Shown: one piece after another, positions 1 through 9,319 of the stretch
Layout: each line of letters opens with the position of its first letter
How positions within the stretch are numbered: the stretch's first letter is position 1
Assembly: GCF_014648435.1 (NCBI RefSeq)
Contig: NZ_BMRC01000045.1
Span: 1-58,301 of the forward strand
DNA from: Nonomuraea spiralis
GTDB lineage: Bacteria; Actinomycetota; Actinomycetes; Streptosporangiales; Streptosporangiaceae
Reading direction: 5' to 3'
DNA length: 58,301 nt
The notes under the pieces: generated by a model
Databases searched by the model: none
Told to the model about the DNA's origin: nothing
What the model saw: the letters and a program-made list of their open reading frames with translations, nothing else
Translations under genes and position numbers: made by a program

Positions 1-26
1 TCAACCCGTCTACCAGGGGTTTCGCC

Positions 27-215
27 ATGTCATCAGGCGAACGTCAACCTCGCGATGATGCTGTGATCAGCAACTCACCGCACGGGGATGAAAACGGCTC
101 ACTGCCAGTCCCAGCGCGATCGGCGACATCGCCCGCGCCGCCCTTGTCCTCACCCATTTCGAGCACAACTGGCTACCAGAAATTCGCTGAGATCACTTCA
201 CTGGGGGAACCGTGA
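27..215 (+). CDS. possible short leader ORF upstream of the AraC-type regulator
   Basis: A 62-codon frame begins with ATG seven bases after an AGGGG stretch, and its stop overlaps the GTG start of the regulator by four bases (GTGA), the geometry of translational coupling. The peptide is Ser/Pro rich with no motif I recognise. It may be a coupled leader peptide or chance; the sequence does not decide. Confidence 0.2.
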   Translation: MSSGERQPRDDAVISNSPHGDENGSLPVPARSATSPAPPLSSPISSTTGYQKFAEITSLGEP

Positions 216-1186
216 TCGAATCTGTGTTTCGTACGGATGAGCTGGCCGCTGCGGACAGATACGACTCTTGGATCGAGATGACCGCTCGATCATTGCTCCC
301 AACCGCCATCAGCTCTGACCACGCCGACGACTTTCACGCGGAGACACGAGCGCTGGATCTTGATGTCGTGCAGATGTCGGTGCTGAGGTTCCCGCCGATG
401 CGATCACGTCGGACCCAGGAGCTGATCCGGCGGAGCGACCCGGAGACCTGTCAGCTCGCCCTGAATCCGTGCGGAATCATGGGCATCTCCCAACTCGGCA
501 GGGACATGATCTTGCGCCCGAGTGAATTGATAGCCCTTGACAGCTCACATGCCTTCGATTCCCACATAGCCGCGGACAACGGCACAGGCGCTGGGGTGAC
601 AATTCTCCAGGTGCCTCGCGCGTTGTTGCCGCTGGCCGAAACTGACCTGAGAGAAATGATGGTCAGGCCTCTGCCCGGCCGATCCGGAGTCGGCATGTTG
701 CTCACTCAGATGATTGGCCGAGTTCTTGCCGACACGAGCCAGTTCCGGTCCGCCGACGGCCCACGAGTGGGCGCCGTTCTGCTGGAGCTCTTGAGCGCGC
801 TTCTGGCCAACGAGCTCGACGACCGCCAACCCGCTGGTCCAGCTCACCGACTGACTCTCCTGAGCCAGGCCAAAGCGTTCATCCACCAGCATCTCGGCGA
901 CGCCGACCTGTCGCCGGGGATGATAGCCGCAGCCCACCACATCTCCACCCGGCACCTGCACCGACTGTTCAACGACACCGGCGCGACCATCGCCGGTTGG
1001 ATACGCCGACACCGACTCGAACAGTGCCACCGAGACCTCATCGATCCCCGTCGGCGCACACGTCCCATCCACGTCATCGCCGCTCGCTGGGGGTTCACCA
1101 ACCCCGCTCACTTCAGCCGCACCTTCCGCGCTGCCTACGGGATGTCCCCCAGCGAACACCGGCACAACGCCCAGCGGTCTCGGTGA
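212..1186 (+). CDS. AraC/XylS-family transcriptional regulator
   Basis: A 324-residue DNA-binding regulator. The N-terminal half (about residues 15-190) looks like the effector-sensing domain of the AraC_binding_2 type. The C-terminal 95 residues carry the double helix-turn-helix: the first helix pair is around ISTRHLHRLFNDTG and the second ends in the family signature WGFTNPAHFSRTFRAAYGMS. The GTG start follows GGGGGA by three to four bases. It lies 328 bases upstream of a co-directional GMC oxidoreductase gene, an obvious candidate target, but no operator was identified. The inducer is unknown. Confidence 0.93.
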   Translation: MIESVFRTDELAAADRYDSWIEMTARSLLPTAISSDHADDFHAETRALDLDVVQMSVLRFPPMRSRRTQELIRRSDPETCQLALNPCGIMGISQLGRDMILRPSELIALDSSHAFDSHIAADNGTGAGVTILQVPRALLPLAETDLREMMVRPLPGRSGVGMLLTQMIGRVLADTSQFRSADGPRVGAVLLELLSALLANELDDRQPAGPAHRLTLLSQAKAFIHQHLGDADLSPGMIAAAHHISTRHLHRLFNDTGATIAGWIRRHRLEQCHRDLIDPRRRTRPIHVIAARWGFTNPAHFSRTFRAAYGMSPSEHRHNAQRSR

Positions 1187-1514
1187 GGACACGGGACCCG
1201 CGGCAACCGACAACGTCACGTGATGGCACGGACGGACAAGATGATGGCGCGGGCCGTCAACGACAAGGAGCCCGCGGTACGGCAAGCTCCACTTGCCGCT
1301 TGGCATCGCGCCAACGTCCCAAATGATCATCCGTGGGGAATCTCGTACGCATCCAACAACCGTCGGTTGAGAAACAGATACGGCCGGTCGGCATCGAGAA
1401 GACTACGTGAGCAGTTGTTTCGTTGAACCGTGATGGTGCGGTGGCAGCGACTTGTGGGTGACCATTCACGGGATCGGCGGCGTGGCGGTACCACTCCAAC
1501 CCGAAGGGACGCCG
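1187..1514. other. 328-base intergenic stretch, no convincing gene
   Basis: Lies between the AraC-type regulator and the GMC oxidoreductase. Short frames here have no ribosome binding site and no recognisable protein. The oxidoreductase promoter should be here, but I see no clear operator. Confidence 0.5.
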
Positions 1515-3158
1515 ATGTCCAGTAAGGATCAGAACACCTGGCGAGACCCGGACGAGATCGCTCGCCGGGTGCGGGACGGGAGTCTCACCAGACGGAATCT
1601 GCTCACTCTGTTCGGTGTGTCGGCGGCGTCGGTGGCGCTCGCCTCGACCATGGGGACGGCAGCCGCGGCAACTCGCCGCCACGACTACGTGATCGTGGGA
1701 GCCGGCTCGGCCGGGTGCACGCTGGCCGCGCGTTTGTTGGCGGACTCGGGGGCGAGTGTGCTGCTGATCGAGGCCGGCGGCACGAACGACCTGCCGGTGG
1801 TGCGGGACTTCACCAAGTCAGCCATGGCGGCGGCACCGAACTCAGGGCTCGTCTGGCCGTACGAGTCGATGCCGCAGCGGGAGCTGTTGAACGTGCGGCA
1901 GTCGTTCGTGTGCGGGAAGCTCGAGGGCGGCAGCAGCTCGGTGAACGGGATGGTCTGGGTTCTCGGCAATCCGGCTGACTACGACAGGTGGGCCGCTCAG
2001 GGCGCCACCGGCTGGGACTACGCGAGCGTGCGACCGTCGCTGGAAGCGCTGTCCGGGCCCATCAAGCCGTCGGACGAGCTGACGCGGCGCAACCTGCTTT
2101 CCCAGGCCACGGTGAACGCGGCCGTCGACCTCGGCTACACGTTCAATCCGGACTACAACGGCGCGACCCAGTTCGGTGTCTCCTACACGCAGCTCAACGT
2201 GGTGGACAGAATTCGCCAGGACGCGTTCACCTCGTTCCTGGTCCCGTACCTCACCGACCCGCGCCTGACGATCATGACGGGCGCGGAGGTCGCGCGGCTG
2301 ACGTTCGACCGCCGGAACGCGATCGACGGTGTCGTCATCAACGCCGGTGGCCGCCAGTTCACCGTCCGGGCAGAGCGGGAGGTGATCCTCAGCACGGGCA
2401 CGGTCAACACCCCTCGCCTGCTTCAGCTGTCCGGCATCGGTGCGGCGCGAGATCTGGAACGACTCGGCATCCCGGTCGTCGCCGACCTGTCCGGCGTGGG
2501 TGCCAACCTGCACGACCACCTGATCTCGGTGGCGTTGAGGAGACTCCGCACGCCCGAGCCCGCGACGCACATCACCTCGATGGACGTCAGTGTCTTCACC
2601 GGCAGGGGCCGGGTGCCAGGGACGCCGAGGTACCAGGGCCAGATCTACTACCTGGCCGAGGGAGGGTATCCGCCCTTCTTCGGGAACTCGCAGGCGGTCG
2701 GTGTGATGAACCTGCGCCCGACCAGCCGAGGGTATGTCAAGCTGCGGTCGGCCGACCCAGCCGTACCGCCGATCATCCAGCCGAACTTCCTGCGGACCAA
2801 AGAAGACCTCGAGACGCAGCTCGATGGCTACCGGCTGGCCATCGAGCTGATCAACGCGAAGGGACTGCGCGACTGGATGATCGACGACGACGCCATCCCC
2901 GGCCCTGAGGTCAACACCCGCAAGGAGCTGATCCAAGCGGTGCGTACCTATTCGCAGGCCGATTTCCACGCGGTCGGCACCTGTCGGATGGGCACCGACA
3001 GGCACGCCGTCGTGGATCCCCAACTGCGTGTACACGGCGTCAGCGGCCTGCGGCTGGCCAGCGCCGCGATCATGCCCAGCATCACCTCCGGCAACACCAA
3101 CGCCCCGTCGATGATGATCGGCGACCGTTGCGGACGGCTCGTTCTGGGTAACGCCTGA
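1515..3158 (+). CDS. Tat-exported GMC-family FAD oxidoreductase
   Basis: A 547-residue flavoprotein of the glucose-methanol-choline family, predicted to oxidise an alcohol outside the cytoplasm. The ATG at 1515 is chosen because GAAGGGA ends five bases before it; a longer frame starts further upstream. Residues 25-52 form a twin-arginine signal: TRRNLL, a hydrophobic stretch, then an Ala-rich cleavage region. FAD binding is by VGAGSAG at about 61-67, and the GMC signature is seen in GKLEGGSSSVNGMVW. The C-terminal catalytic pair appears as His in DFHAVGTCRMG and Asn in SGNTNAPSMM. Length is normal for the family. The substrate cannot be read from the sequence; choline- or aryl-alcohol-type substrates are possible. 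Probably controlled by the adjacent AraC-type protein (inference). Confidence 0.92.
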   Translation: MSSKDQNTWRDPDEIARRVRDGSLTRRNLLTLFGVSAASVALASTMGTAAAATRRHDYVIVGAGSAGCTLAARLLADSGASVLLIEAGGTNDLPVVRDFTKSAMAAAPNSGLVWPYESMPQRELLNVRQSFVCGKLEGGSSSVNGMVWVLGNPADYDRWAAQGATGWDYASVRPSLEALSGPIKPSDELTRRNLLSQATVNAAVDLGYTFNPDYNGATQFGVSYTQLNVVDRIRQDAFTSFLVPYLTDPRLTIMTGAEVARLTFDRRNAIDGVVINAGGRQFTVRAEREVILSTGTVNTPRLLQLSGIGAARDLERLGIPVVADLSGVGANLHDHLISVALRRLRTPEPATHITSMDVSVFTGRGRVPGTPRYQGQIYYLAEGGYPPFFGNSQAVGVMNLRPTSRGYVKLRSADPAVPPIIQPNFLRTKEDLETQLDGYRLAIELINAKGLRDWMIDDDAIPGPEVNTRKELIQAVRTYSQADFHAVGTCRMGTDRHAVVDPQLRVHGVSGLRLASAAIMPSITSGNTNAPSMMIGDRCGRLVLGNA

Positions 3159-3180
3159 CCCCGCGACTCACGATCCACAC

Positions 3181-3286
3181 GGATGCCGCCTTACCCGTCT
3201 CGTCAGCGTATGTTCACGTCGGTGATTCGCTCGGGATCGATGATCGGATCAGGAGCAGTGCGCAGCGGAGCCGCTTGGTCCAAGGC
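3181..3286 (-). pseudogene. decayed 3' end of an integrase-type transposase (copy 1)
   Basis: This 106-base stretch aligns without gaps to 4774-4879, the 3' end of the transposase pseudogene on the other side of the monooxygenase, in the same orientation. The minus strand reads ALDQAAPLRTAPDPI, as in copy 2, but two stop codons interrupt what should be the final RRQDRLGG segment. Nothing further upstream of the transposase survives here. Confidence 0.75.
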
Positions 3287-3411
3287 CCGCGCCGGGTCTC
3301 CCAAACTCCGCGGCGGCGGGCTGTGACCCTGCTGATCGGCCCGGACTCGTTCGACGACGGCAGGGTCCACTCCGTCATCGGCCGCCTCGTCCGCGACCTG
3401 CGCTGCCCCCG

Positions 3412-4611
3412 TCAGCGCGACAACGACTGCAGTGACCCGGCGATCCGGTGCCCGGCCCAGCGCTTGATCTTGCGCAGCACCTCCAGCCGGCTCGCCGCCC
3501 GGTCGAGCCGGTAGTACAGCCGCGGCGGCATGTACGACAGCAGCGGCGAGTGCCGCTGGCCGAGCAGCGCGAACATCTGCGCGGGCTCCAGGCGCAGGTA
3601 GCGCGGCAGGTCCTCGTAGAACCGCGCGCTGTAGCGGGCGGCGCTCTGGACCGGCAACAGCGCGGCCTTGCGCTCCCGCGCGTAGGCCGCGAGCGCGGGG
3701 GCCAGGGCGGGGTGGCGCTCGATCGCGCCGGCCAGCGCGATGGCGTCCTCGATCGCGAGCGTGGTCCCGGCGCCGATGGAGTAGTGCGTGGTGTGCGCGG
3801 CGTCGCCGAGCAGGACGAGGTTGCCGCGGTGCCAGGAGCGGTTCGTCACGGTCTGGAAGCGCAGCCACTGCGCGACGCCCTGCCCGCGCCCGATGAGCCG
3901 ATGCCCGTCGAGCAGGTCGACGAACAGCTTGTCCAGCAGCTCCAGGTTGCCCACCTCGTCGGCGCGGTCGAGCCCGAGCCCGAGCCACGTGGCGGGCGCG
4001 CACTCGATCACGCAGGTGCTGCGCTCGTCGTCGAAGGGGTAGCCGTAGCACCAGATCCAGCCGTGCTCGGTCTCCACGAAGGCGAAGGTGAAGGCGTCGA
4101 AGACCCTGGTGGTCCCGAGCCAGATGTAGATGTTGCCCCCAGTGGCGACCTCGGTGCCGAAGTCGTGGCGGCCGCGCAGCGGGCTGTTCACCCCGTCGGC
4201 GGCCACCACCAGGTCGGCGTCCGGGACCTCGCCGAGGATCTCGCGCTCGAACTCCACCCGCACGCCGAGTGCGATCGCCCGGTCGGCCAGGATGCCGAGC
4301 AGCCGGTGGCGGCCGATGCCGAAGCCCTCGTCGCCGCGGTGCGTGGTGGTGCGGCCGCCGACGAGGGCCTTTCCCTCTTGCCACCGTACGGACGCCTCGC
4401 CGATGGCGCGGCCCGACTCGGGATCGCTCTCGTACAGCCGGTCGAGCAGGCTGCCCCAGTACGTCACGCCCCAGCCGTACGTCGAACCCGCCGGACCGCG
4501 CTCGAAAACGGATATGTCACACGAAGGATCGCGCAGCTTCATCAGGATCGCGAAATACAGGCCAGCGGGTCCGCCCCCGACACAAATCACCTTGTGTACT
4601 TCATTTGGCAC
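3412..4611 (-). CDS. FAD-dependent aromatic monooxygenase-like protein
   Basis: A 399-residue single-component flavin hydroxylase-like protein. An N-terminal Rossmann motif (VICVGGGPAGLYFAILM) is followed by the mid-protein NAD(P)H/FAD motif region ADLVVAADGVNS and the C-terminal FAD motif GNLVLLGDAAHTTHYSIGAG. The TYGWGVTYW segment near residue 45 recalls VioD- and salicylyl-CoA hydroxylase-type enzymes, so an aromatic substrate is likely. The start is uncertain: GTG at 4611 gives a normal N-terminus but has no clear Shine-Dalgarno sequence, and ATG at 4683 would add 24 unlikely residues. The gene lies alone between two remnants of one transposase family, and the DNA just upstream is noticeably less GC-rich, so it looks transferred. 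Pathway unknown. Confidence 0.85.
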   Translation of the reverse strand: MPNEVHKVICVGGGPAGLYFAILMKLRDPSCDISVFERGPAGSTYGWGVTYWGSLLDRLYESDPESGRAIGEASVRWQEGKALVGGRTTTHRGDEGFGIGRHRLLGILADRAIALGVRVEFEREILGEVPDADLVVAADGVNSPLRGRHDFGTEVATGGNIYIWLGTTRVFDAFTFAFVETEHGWIWCYGYPFDDERSTCVIECAPATWLGLGLDRADEVGNLELLDKLFVDLLDGHRLIGRGQGVAQWLRFQTVTNRSWHRGNLVLLGDAAHTTHYSIGAGTTLAIEDAIALAGAIERHPALAPALAAYARERKAALLPVQSAARYSARFYEDLPRYLRLEPAQMFALLGQRHSPLLSYMPPRLYYRLDRAASRLEVLRKIKRWAGHRIAGSLQSLSR

Positions 4612-4747
4612 AGAGTAGTTATACGCGCACAGTGCGCCACCGCGCGCGCTACGCCACGCCGAACCCGAGCAAGCTGTTCGCACGCATCGACGAGCATCAG
4701 TCGGGGTGGCGGCGCCCTACGCCTGCCGAAAATCGCATCCATGCAGT

Positions 4748-5766
4748 TCAAGCCGCATGCGAGTACTCGCGGAGGACGCCGCCTAGCCGGTCTTGTCGGC
4801 GTATGTTCAGGTCGATGATCTGCTCTGGGTCCGTGATCGGATCGGGGACAGTGCGCAGCGGCGCCGCTTGGTCCAAGGCTTGGTGGGCACGATGGTGGTT
4901 GTACAAGTGTTCGTATTCCCGTAGGGCGTGCCGCAAGTGGTGTTCGTTCCATACGAGGCAGCGGTCGAGGAGTTCGCGGCGGCACAACTGCACCCACCGC
5001 TTCATGATCGAGTTCATGCGCGGCATCCGGGTACCGGTGAGCACCGTCTTGATGCCGGCCCCGGCGAGAATCTCGTCCATGAGGGCCGGGAACTTCCCAT
5101 CCCTGTCTCGAATCAGAAAGCGCGCCCGACGGCCCGCATCGTCCAGATCCATCACCAGATTCCTGATCGCCTGGGCAACCCAGCTCGGGCTTGGATGAGC
5201 GGTGGTACCCAGCACACGGACACGCCTGGTGGCAGGCTCGATGACCGCCAGGATGTACGGGCGCTGCCCGTTCAAAGTGATGGTCTCGATGAAATCACAG
5301 GCCAGTAGAGCGTCGGCTTGCGAGCGCAGGAAGTCAGCCCACGTGGTGGACGCCCAGTCGGGCGCCGGATCAACACCTGCCTGCTTGAGGATCTCCCACA
5401 CCGTGGACGGTGCGACCTTGATACCGAGCGCGGCGAGCTCACCATGAACCGCCGATAGCCCCAGCCGGGCTTCTCCCGGACCAGGCGCAGAATGAGGGCA
5501 CGGATAGAGCGCACCGTGGGCGGGCGCCCGGGCCGCTTCGGCCGGCAGGTACGGGCATGACGCCGTCGCATCAGATCTCGGTTCCAGCGCAGGACGGTGC
5601 CCGGTCGGATGAGCAGCCGCAATCGGCGCAGGACCTCGCGTGGCAGCGAAGTGAGGAGGGCGGCGAGAAAGGGCCGGTCCTCCGGGGCAAATCTCACCCT
5701 GATATCAGGGCCGAGCTGCCGTTCGAGGACGGAGCCCCCACACGGCCATGACCTGGCCGGATGCAA
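4748..5766 (-). pseudogene. frameshifted integrase-core (DDE) transposase, copy 2
   Basis: Read from 5766 downwards, the frame gives an N-terminal region (LPREVLRRLRLLIRPGTVLRW, then a basic stretch) up to PGWGYRR. Near 5449-5452 one base appears to be lost; the coding sense continues in the next frame (VHGELAALGIKVAPSTVWEI) to the end at 4748. The catalytic core is recognisable: LACDF for the first Asp and RDRDGKF for the second. The position normally holding the catalytic Glu (MNAIMERW in relatives, from memory) reads MNSIMKRW, so the protein would be inactive even without the frameshift. This is a widespread actinobacterial insertion-sequence family. No terminal inverted repeats were identified. 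Confidence 0.88.
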
Positions 5767-5869
5767 TTATCGGCAGGCGCACTCTCGTACGTGAGCACTC
5801 CGCCACGTGAACGTACAGAACTAGCCACGCAACGTGACCGGCTTCGCCCTTATGTCCGGGCCAGAGCTA

Positions 5870-8182
5870 CTAACCGAGGGGTTGTGATCCAGTGGGCCAC
5901 GGATTGCCTGACGCGGAGCCCTGCGTTTCGGACGGCCACAGTCGCACGGTGCCGTCGTCACCGGCGGTGGCGAACAGGCGTCCGTCAGGATGGAAGGCCA
6001 CCGCGAGGACACGTCCCCGATGGCCGGTGAGGGGCCCGCCGATCGGCTGGCCGGTGGCTACGTTCCACAGTCGCACGGTGCCGTCTTCGCCAGTGGTGGC
6101 GATCAGGTGGCCGTCGGGGTGGAAGGCGACACCGTTGACGGGATGGTACGCGGTAAGGGGCTCGCCGGCCTGCTCACCGGTGTCGGGGTTCCACATGCGC
6201 ACGGTGCCGTCGGCGCCGCCGGTGGCAAGCAGACGGCCGCCGGGGTGGAAGGCGATCGCGTAGACGGCTAGCCAGTGGCTGGTGAGGGGCTCGCCGGTCT
6301 GCTCGCCGGTGTCGGGGTTCCACAGTCGCACGGTGCCATCGGAGCCTATGGTGGCCAGCAGATGGCCATCGGGGTGGAAGGCGACACCGCGGACGCGTCC
6401 GGTATGGCCGGTGAAGGGCTGCAACGCCTGCTGGCCGGTGGCTGGGTTCCACAGTCGCACGGTGCTGTCGGCGCCGGTGGTGGCGAGCAGGTGACCGTCG
6501 GGGTGGAAGGCCACCGCATAGACACGTCCGGTGTGGCCGGTGAGGGGCTCGCCGACCTGTCGGCCGGTGGAGGGGTCCCACAGCCGGACAGTGCTGTCGT
6601 CGCTGGTGGTGGCGAGCAGGTGGCCGCGGGGGTGGAAGGCAACCGCGCGGACGTGTCCCTGATGACCGGTGAGGGGCACGCCGACCTGTCGGCCGGTGGA
6701 GAGGTCCCACAGCCGGGCGGTGCCGTCGTCGCCGGCGGTGGCGAGCAGGTGGCCGCCAGGATGGACGGCCAGCGCGCGTACGGAGGGCGGGTGCTGCAAG
6801 AGAGCAGGTAACCGCTGGATGCCTTGCGGGTTTGCCGCCAGCTGATTCCGCGGGCGGGATCTTTCCAGGTGGTCCTGCAAGCGGCGGATGCGCTCGTACA
6901 GGAACTCCCGGCTGGGCCACAATTCGGCCGCCAACGCCCACAGCCGTACGGTGCCGTCATCGCCGGCGGTGGCCAGCAGGTGACCGTCGGGGTGGAAGGC
7001 GAGCGCACCGACGCCTGCCGCGTGACCGGCGAGGAGGTCGCCGACCGGCTGGCCGGTGCCAGGATCCCACAGCCGAGCGGTACCGTCTTCGCCGGCGGTG
7101 GCCAGCAGATGGCCGCCAGGGTGGAAGGCCACCGCAAAGACCCGTCCCTGATGGCCGGTGAGGGGATCGCCGACCGGCTGGCCGGTGGCGGGATCCCACA
7201 ACCGGATGGTGCCATCGGAGCCGGCGGTGGCCAGCAGGTGGCCGTCGGGGTGGAAGGCGACCGTAACGAATCCGTGGTGGCCGGCGAGGGGGGCGCCGAC
7301 CTGCTGGCCGGTCGAGGGGTTCCATAGCTGGACGGTGCCGTCATCGCCACCGGCGGCGAGCAGGTGGCGATCGGGGTGCAAGGCGATCGCGCCGACCCGT
7401 CCCTGGTGGCCGGTGAGGGGGGTGCCGACCGGCTGGCCGGTGCCGGGGTCCCACAGGCGGACGGTGCCGTCGTCACCGGCGGTGGCCAGCAAGTGGCCGT
7501 CGAGGTGGAAGGCGACCGTAACGAATCCGTGGTGGCCGGTGAGGGGGGCGCCGACCGGCTGGCCGGTGCCGGGGTCCCACAGGCGGACGGTGCCGTCGTC
7601 ACCGGCGGTGGCCAGCAGATGGCCGTCAGGGTGGAAGGCGACCACGCCGATGCCTGCCGCGTGGCCGGTGAGGGCATCGCCGACCTGCCGGCCGGTGCGA
7701 CGATCCCACAGCCGTGCGGTGCCGTCGTAGCCGCCGGTCGCCAGCAGGCGGCCGTCGGGGTGGAAGGCAACCGCGTAGACGAATCCCTGGTGGCCGGTGA
7801 GGGGCTCGCCGACCTGCTGGGCAGATGCCGGTAGCTGGCGATGTGTCCTGGCCGAGTCACTATCAGGGCGCGAAGGAGAACTGCGAGCAAGTGCGGCGGC
7901 GCGGGCCGTCACCCACAGCGGCTTGAAGTCCTCCGGGTCGGCTTCCAGCGCTTCTGCCACGAGCTCGACCTGCCCCCAACGGGGGAGCTTCTCGCATCGC
8001 ACCACCGCCCTGGCGGTGGTGTGACTCAAGGCCTTACCGGTACGGCGTTCGATCTCGCGAAAGCTCGGCGCGCCACTGTACAGGTGCGCATGGCCCAACT
8101 GATCGCGCAACGCAGCCAAGGCCACGGCAGCAGCGTCGTCAGCGCCCGGGGGGACGGCTGCGGGTACGGCGGGTGAGCTCAT
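5870..8182 (-). CDS. helix-turn-helix protein with two seven-bladed WD40 propellers
   Basis: A 770-residue protein. ATG at 8182 is preferred; an in-frame extension upstream looks non-coding. Residues about 38-90 (FREIERRTGKALSHTTARAV and following) form the XRE-like helix-turn-helix usually found at the N-terminus of actinobacterial NACHT/AAA-WD40 proteins. A Ser/Arg-rich linker follows, then 14 WD40 blades from about residue 125 to 752. The typical blade is GHxGxVxAVAFHPDGHLLATAGDDGTVRLW. Blades 1-7 and 8-14 are split by a charged linker of about 44 residues (EFLYERIRRLQDHLERSR), giving two complete propellers. No P-loop NTPase lies between HTH and WD40, unlike typical STAND architecture. 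Likely a signalling scaffold or regulator; ligand unknown. Stands alone, divergent from a small membrane protein. Confidence 0.93.
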   Translation of the reverse strand: MSSPAVPAAVPPGADDAAAVALAALRDQLGHAHLYSGAPSFREIERRTGKALSHTTARAVVRCEKLPRWGQVELVAEALEADPEDFKPLWVTARAAALARSSPSRPDSDSARTHRQLPASAQQVGEPLTGHQGFVYAVAFHPDGRLLATGGYDGTARLWDRRTGRQVGDALTGHAAGIGVVAFHPDGHLLATAGDDGTVRLWDPGTGQPVGAPLTGHHGFVTVAFHLDGHLLATAGDDGTVRLWDPGTGQPVGTPLTGHQGRVGAIALHPDRHLLAAGGDDGTVQLWNPSTGQQVGAPLAGHHGFVTVAFHPDGHLLATAGSDGTIRLWDPATGQPVGDPLTGHQGRVFAVAFHPGGHLLATAGEDGTARLWDPGTGQPVGDLLAGHAAGVGALAFHPDGHLLATAGDDGTVRLWALAAELWPSREFLYERIRRLQDHLERSRPRNQLAANPQGIQRLPALLQHPPSVRALAVHPGGHLLATAGDDGTARLWDLSTGRQVGVPLTGHQGHVRAVAFHPRGHLLATTSDDSTVRLWDPSTGRQVGEPLTGHTGRVYAVAFHPDGHLLATTGADSTVRLWNPATGQQALQPFTGHTGRVRGVAFHPDGHLLATIGSDGTVRLWNPDTGEQTGEPLTSHWLAVYAIAFHPGGRLLATGGADGTVRMWNPDTGEQAGEPLTAYHPVNGVAFHPDGHLIATTGEDGTVRLWNVATGQPIGGPLTGHRGRVLAVAFHPDGRLFATAGDDGTVRLWPSETQGSASGNPWPTGSQPLG
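5927..7810 (-). repeat. tandem WD40-encoding DNA repeats (14 units of about 126-129 bp)
   Basis: Fourteen in-frame units encode the WD40 blades, interrupted once between units 7 and 8. Units are very similar at DNA level, notably units 2, 3, 5 and 6, consistent with recent internal duplication or gene conversion. Units 3 and 5 both lack one residue at the same point (GFVTVAFH rather than GFVxAVAFH). Confidence 0.9.
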
Positions 8183-8479
8183 GATGCGTCGAGCATCCCA
8201 GAGCGGAAGAAAACGTAAAACCCGCTCTGTGGAAGTGCCCCCGCACCTGGTGTGAAGCGTCAACGTCTGTCAGCGAACGTAGCCAGATGGAACGATGCGC
8301 GCCCTCGACGGAAGACCTTGGCCAAGATCGGAAACGCCCCTAGCCACATCCCCATGCTGGGAACACGTCCCCGACTGCGAGGACCACGCCAGCGAGGCCC
8401 ACCCAGGCCGCCCTCTGTCACCGGACACGGCACAGGAGTGCCCGCGAGGCGTCACAACCACGGGAAGGAACACCCACCG

Positions 8480-8764
8480 ATGATGCCCTACCTCACTCTG
8501 GGCGCCATGGCCCTATTCGCCATCTACCACACCGCCGTGCAGGACAGGACAGCGCTCCGCAAGCCCCGCCCCCGCCGGCCCGCGGAGCGCGGCCCCGGCC
8601 TCTTCGTGCCGCAGCATGTGATCACCGCACTGGCCTGCCTCCTCTTGGGCGTCGCCGTCGGGGTGCTGGTGTGGCTGATCCCCACGATGTGGCCTCCAGT
8701 CGATGCGGCCTTGGCGGTCACAGGGCTGGCTCTGGCGCTGCATGGACTACGACGTGGACGATGA
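8480..8764 (+). CDS. small membrane protein of unknown function
   Basis: A 94-residue protein starting MMPYLTLGAMALFAIYHT. GGAAGGAA ends nine bases before the first ATG. It has an N-terminal hydrophobic segment, a basic Arg/Pro-rich loop (RKPRPRRPAERG), then two hydrophobic segments (about residues 47-65 and 70-88). A longer upstream frame is GC-driven and lacks a ribosome site. I do not recognise the family. It is divergent from the WD40 protein gene about 300 bases away. Confidence 0.55.
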   Translation: MMPYLTLGAMALFAIYHTAVQDRTALRKPRPRRPAERGPGLFVPQHVITALACLLLGVAVGVLVWLIPTMWPPVDAALAVTGLALALHGLRRGR

Positions 8765-8935
8765 CTCTTCTAAGCTCCCCGGGCGCGGATGTTGGGCATC
8801 AAGAGCGCCCGGCGCGAGCCGCGCCGACGTGGTGGATCGGCCGGCCCGGCGTGCGGCTCCTCGGCCGGTCCCCGGTCACCGCCCGCCAGGCAGCGCAACA
8901 TGACCTGGGGCGGCGCCTTCCCCGCCCGGACGCCA

Positions 8936-9155
8936 CGCCGCGAGTGCTTCGATCACCTGCTCATCCATGGTGAGCGGCACCTGCGCAAGGTCCTGACCGT
9001 GTACGAGCGCCATTTCAACCATCATCGCCCGCATCAGGGCCGTCCGCTCCGCCCGCCAATGCACGATCCCAGCGAGGTGATCGACATGACTTCCCGGAAT
9101 CCACCGTCGAAGGACCGTCACAGGACTGATCAACGAGTACCACAGAGCAGCCTGA
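8936..9155 (+). pseudogene. C-terminal fragment of an integrase-type transposase, frameshifted
   Basis: The frame reads RRECFDHLLIHGERHL, then YERHFNHHRPHQG, typical of the end of IS3/IS481-type rve transposases. It then shifts frame around 9095-9120 and finishes as GLINEYHRAA followed by TGA at 9153-9155. The N-terminal and catalytic parts are missing. It marks the left border of the peptide-catabolic island. The 164 bases up to the next gene hold nothing I recognise. Confidence 0.75.
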
Positions 9156-9319
9156 TCACCCGACAAACGCCCAGCTCAGCAACAGTGTCCGCGTTTTGGC
9201 ACCGCACAGGTACGGCGCCCGGCGGGCGCAGGATCAGCGCCCGCCGCCACCAGGTCGAGCGTCGAGTAGGTGTCGATGAGGAACGGCTTGGACACCTTGA
9301 GTCCGGCATCGACTCTCGG

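Noticed and set aside
3203..4384. 393-codon minus-strand frame overlapping the monooxygenase
   Set aside because: Arg/Ala/Pro-rich shadow; only its last 28 codons (transposase tail) are meaningful and are listed separately.
5927..7810. Regular repeats that could suggest a CRISPR array
   Set aside because: Units are about 126-129 bp, in frame, and encode WD40 blades; no short repeat-spacer structure.
9156..9319. Minus-strand segment reading VSKPFLIDTYSTLDLV as a possible gene end
   Set aside because: Too short, no family match I can name, and no continuation in frame.
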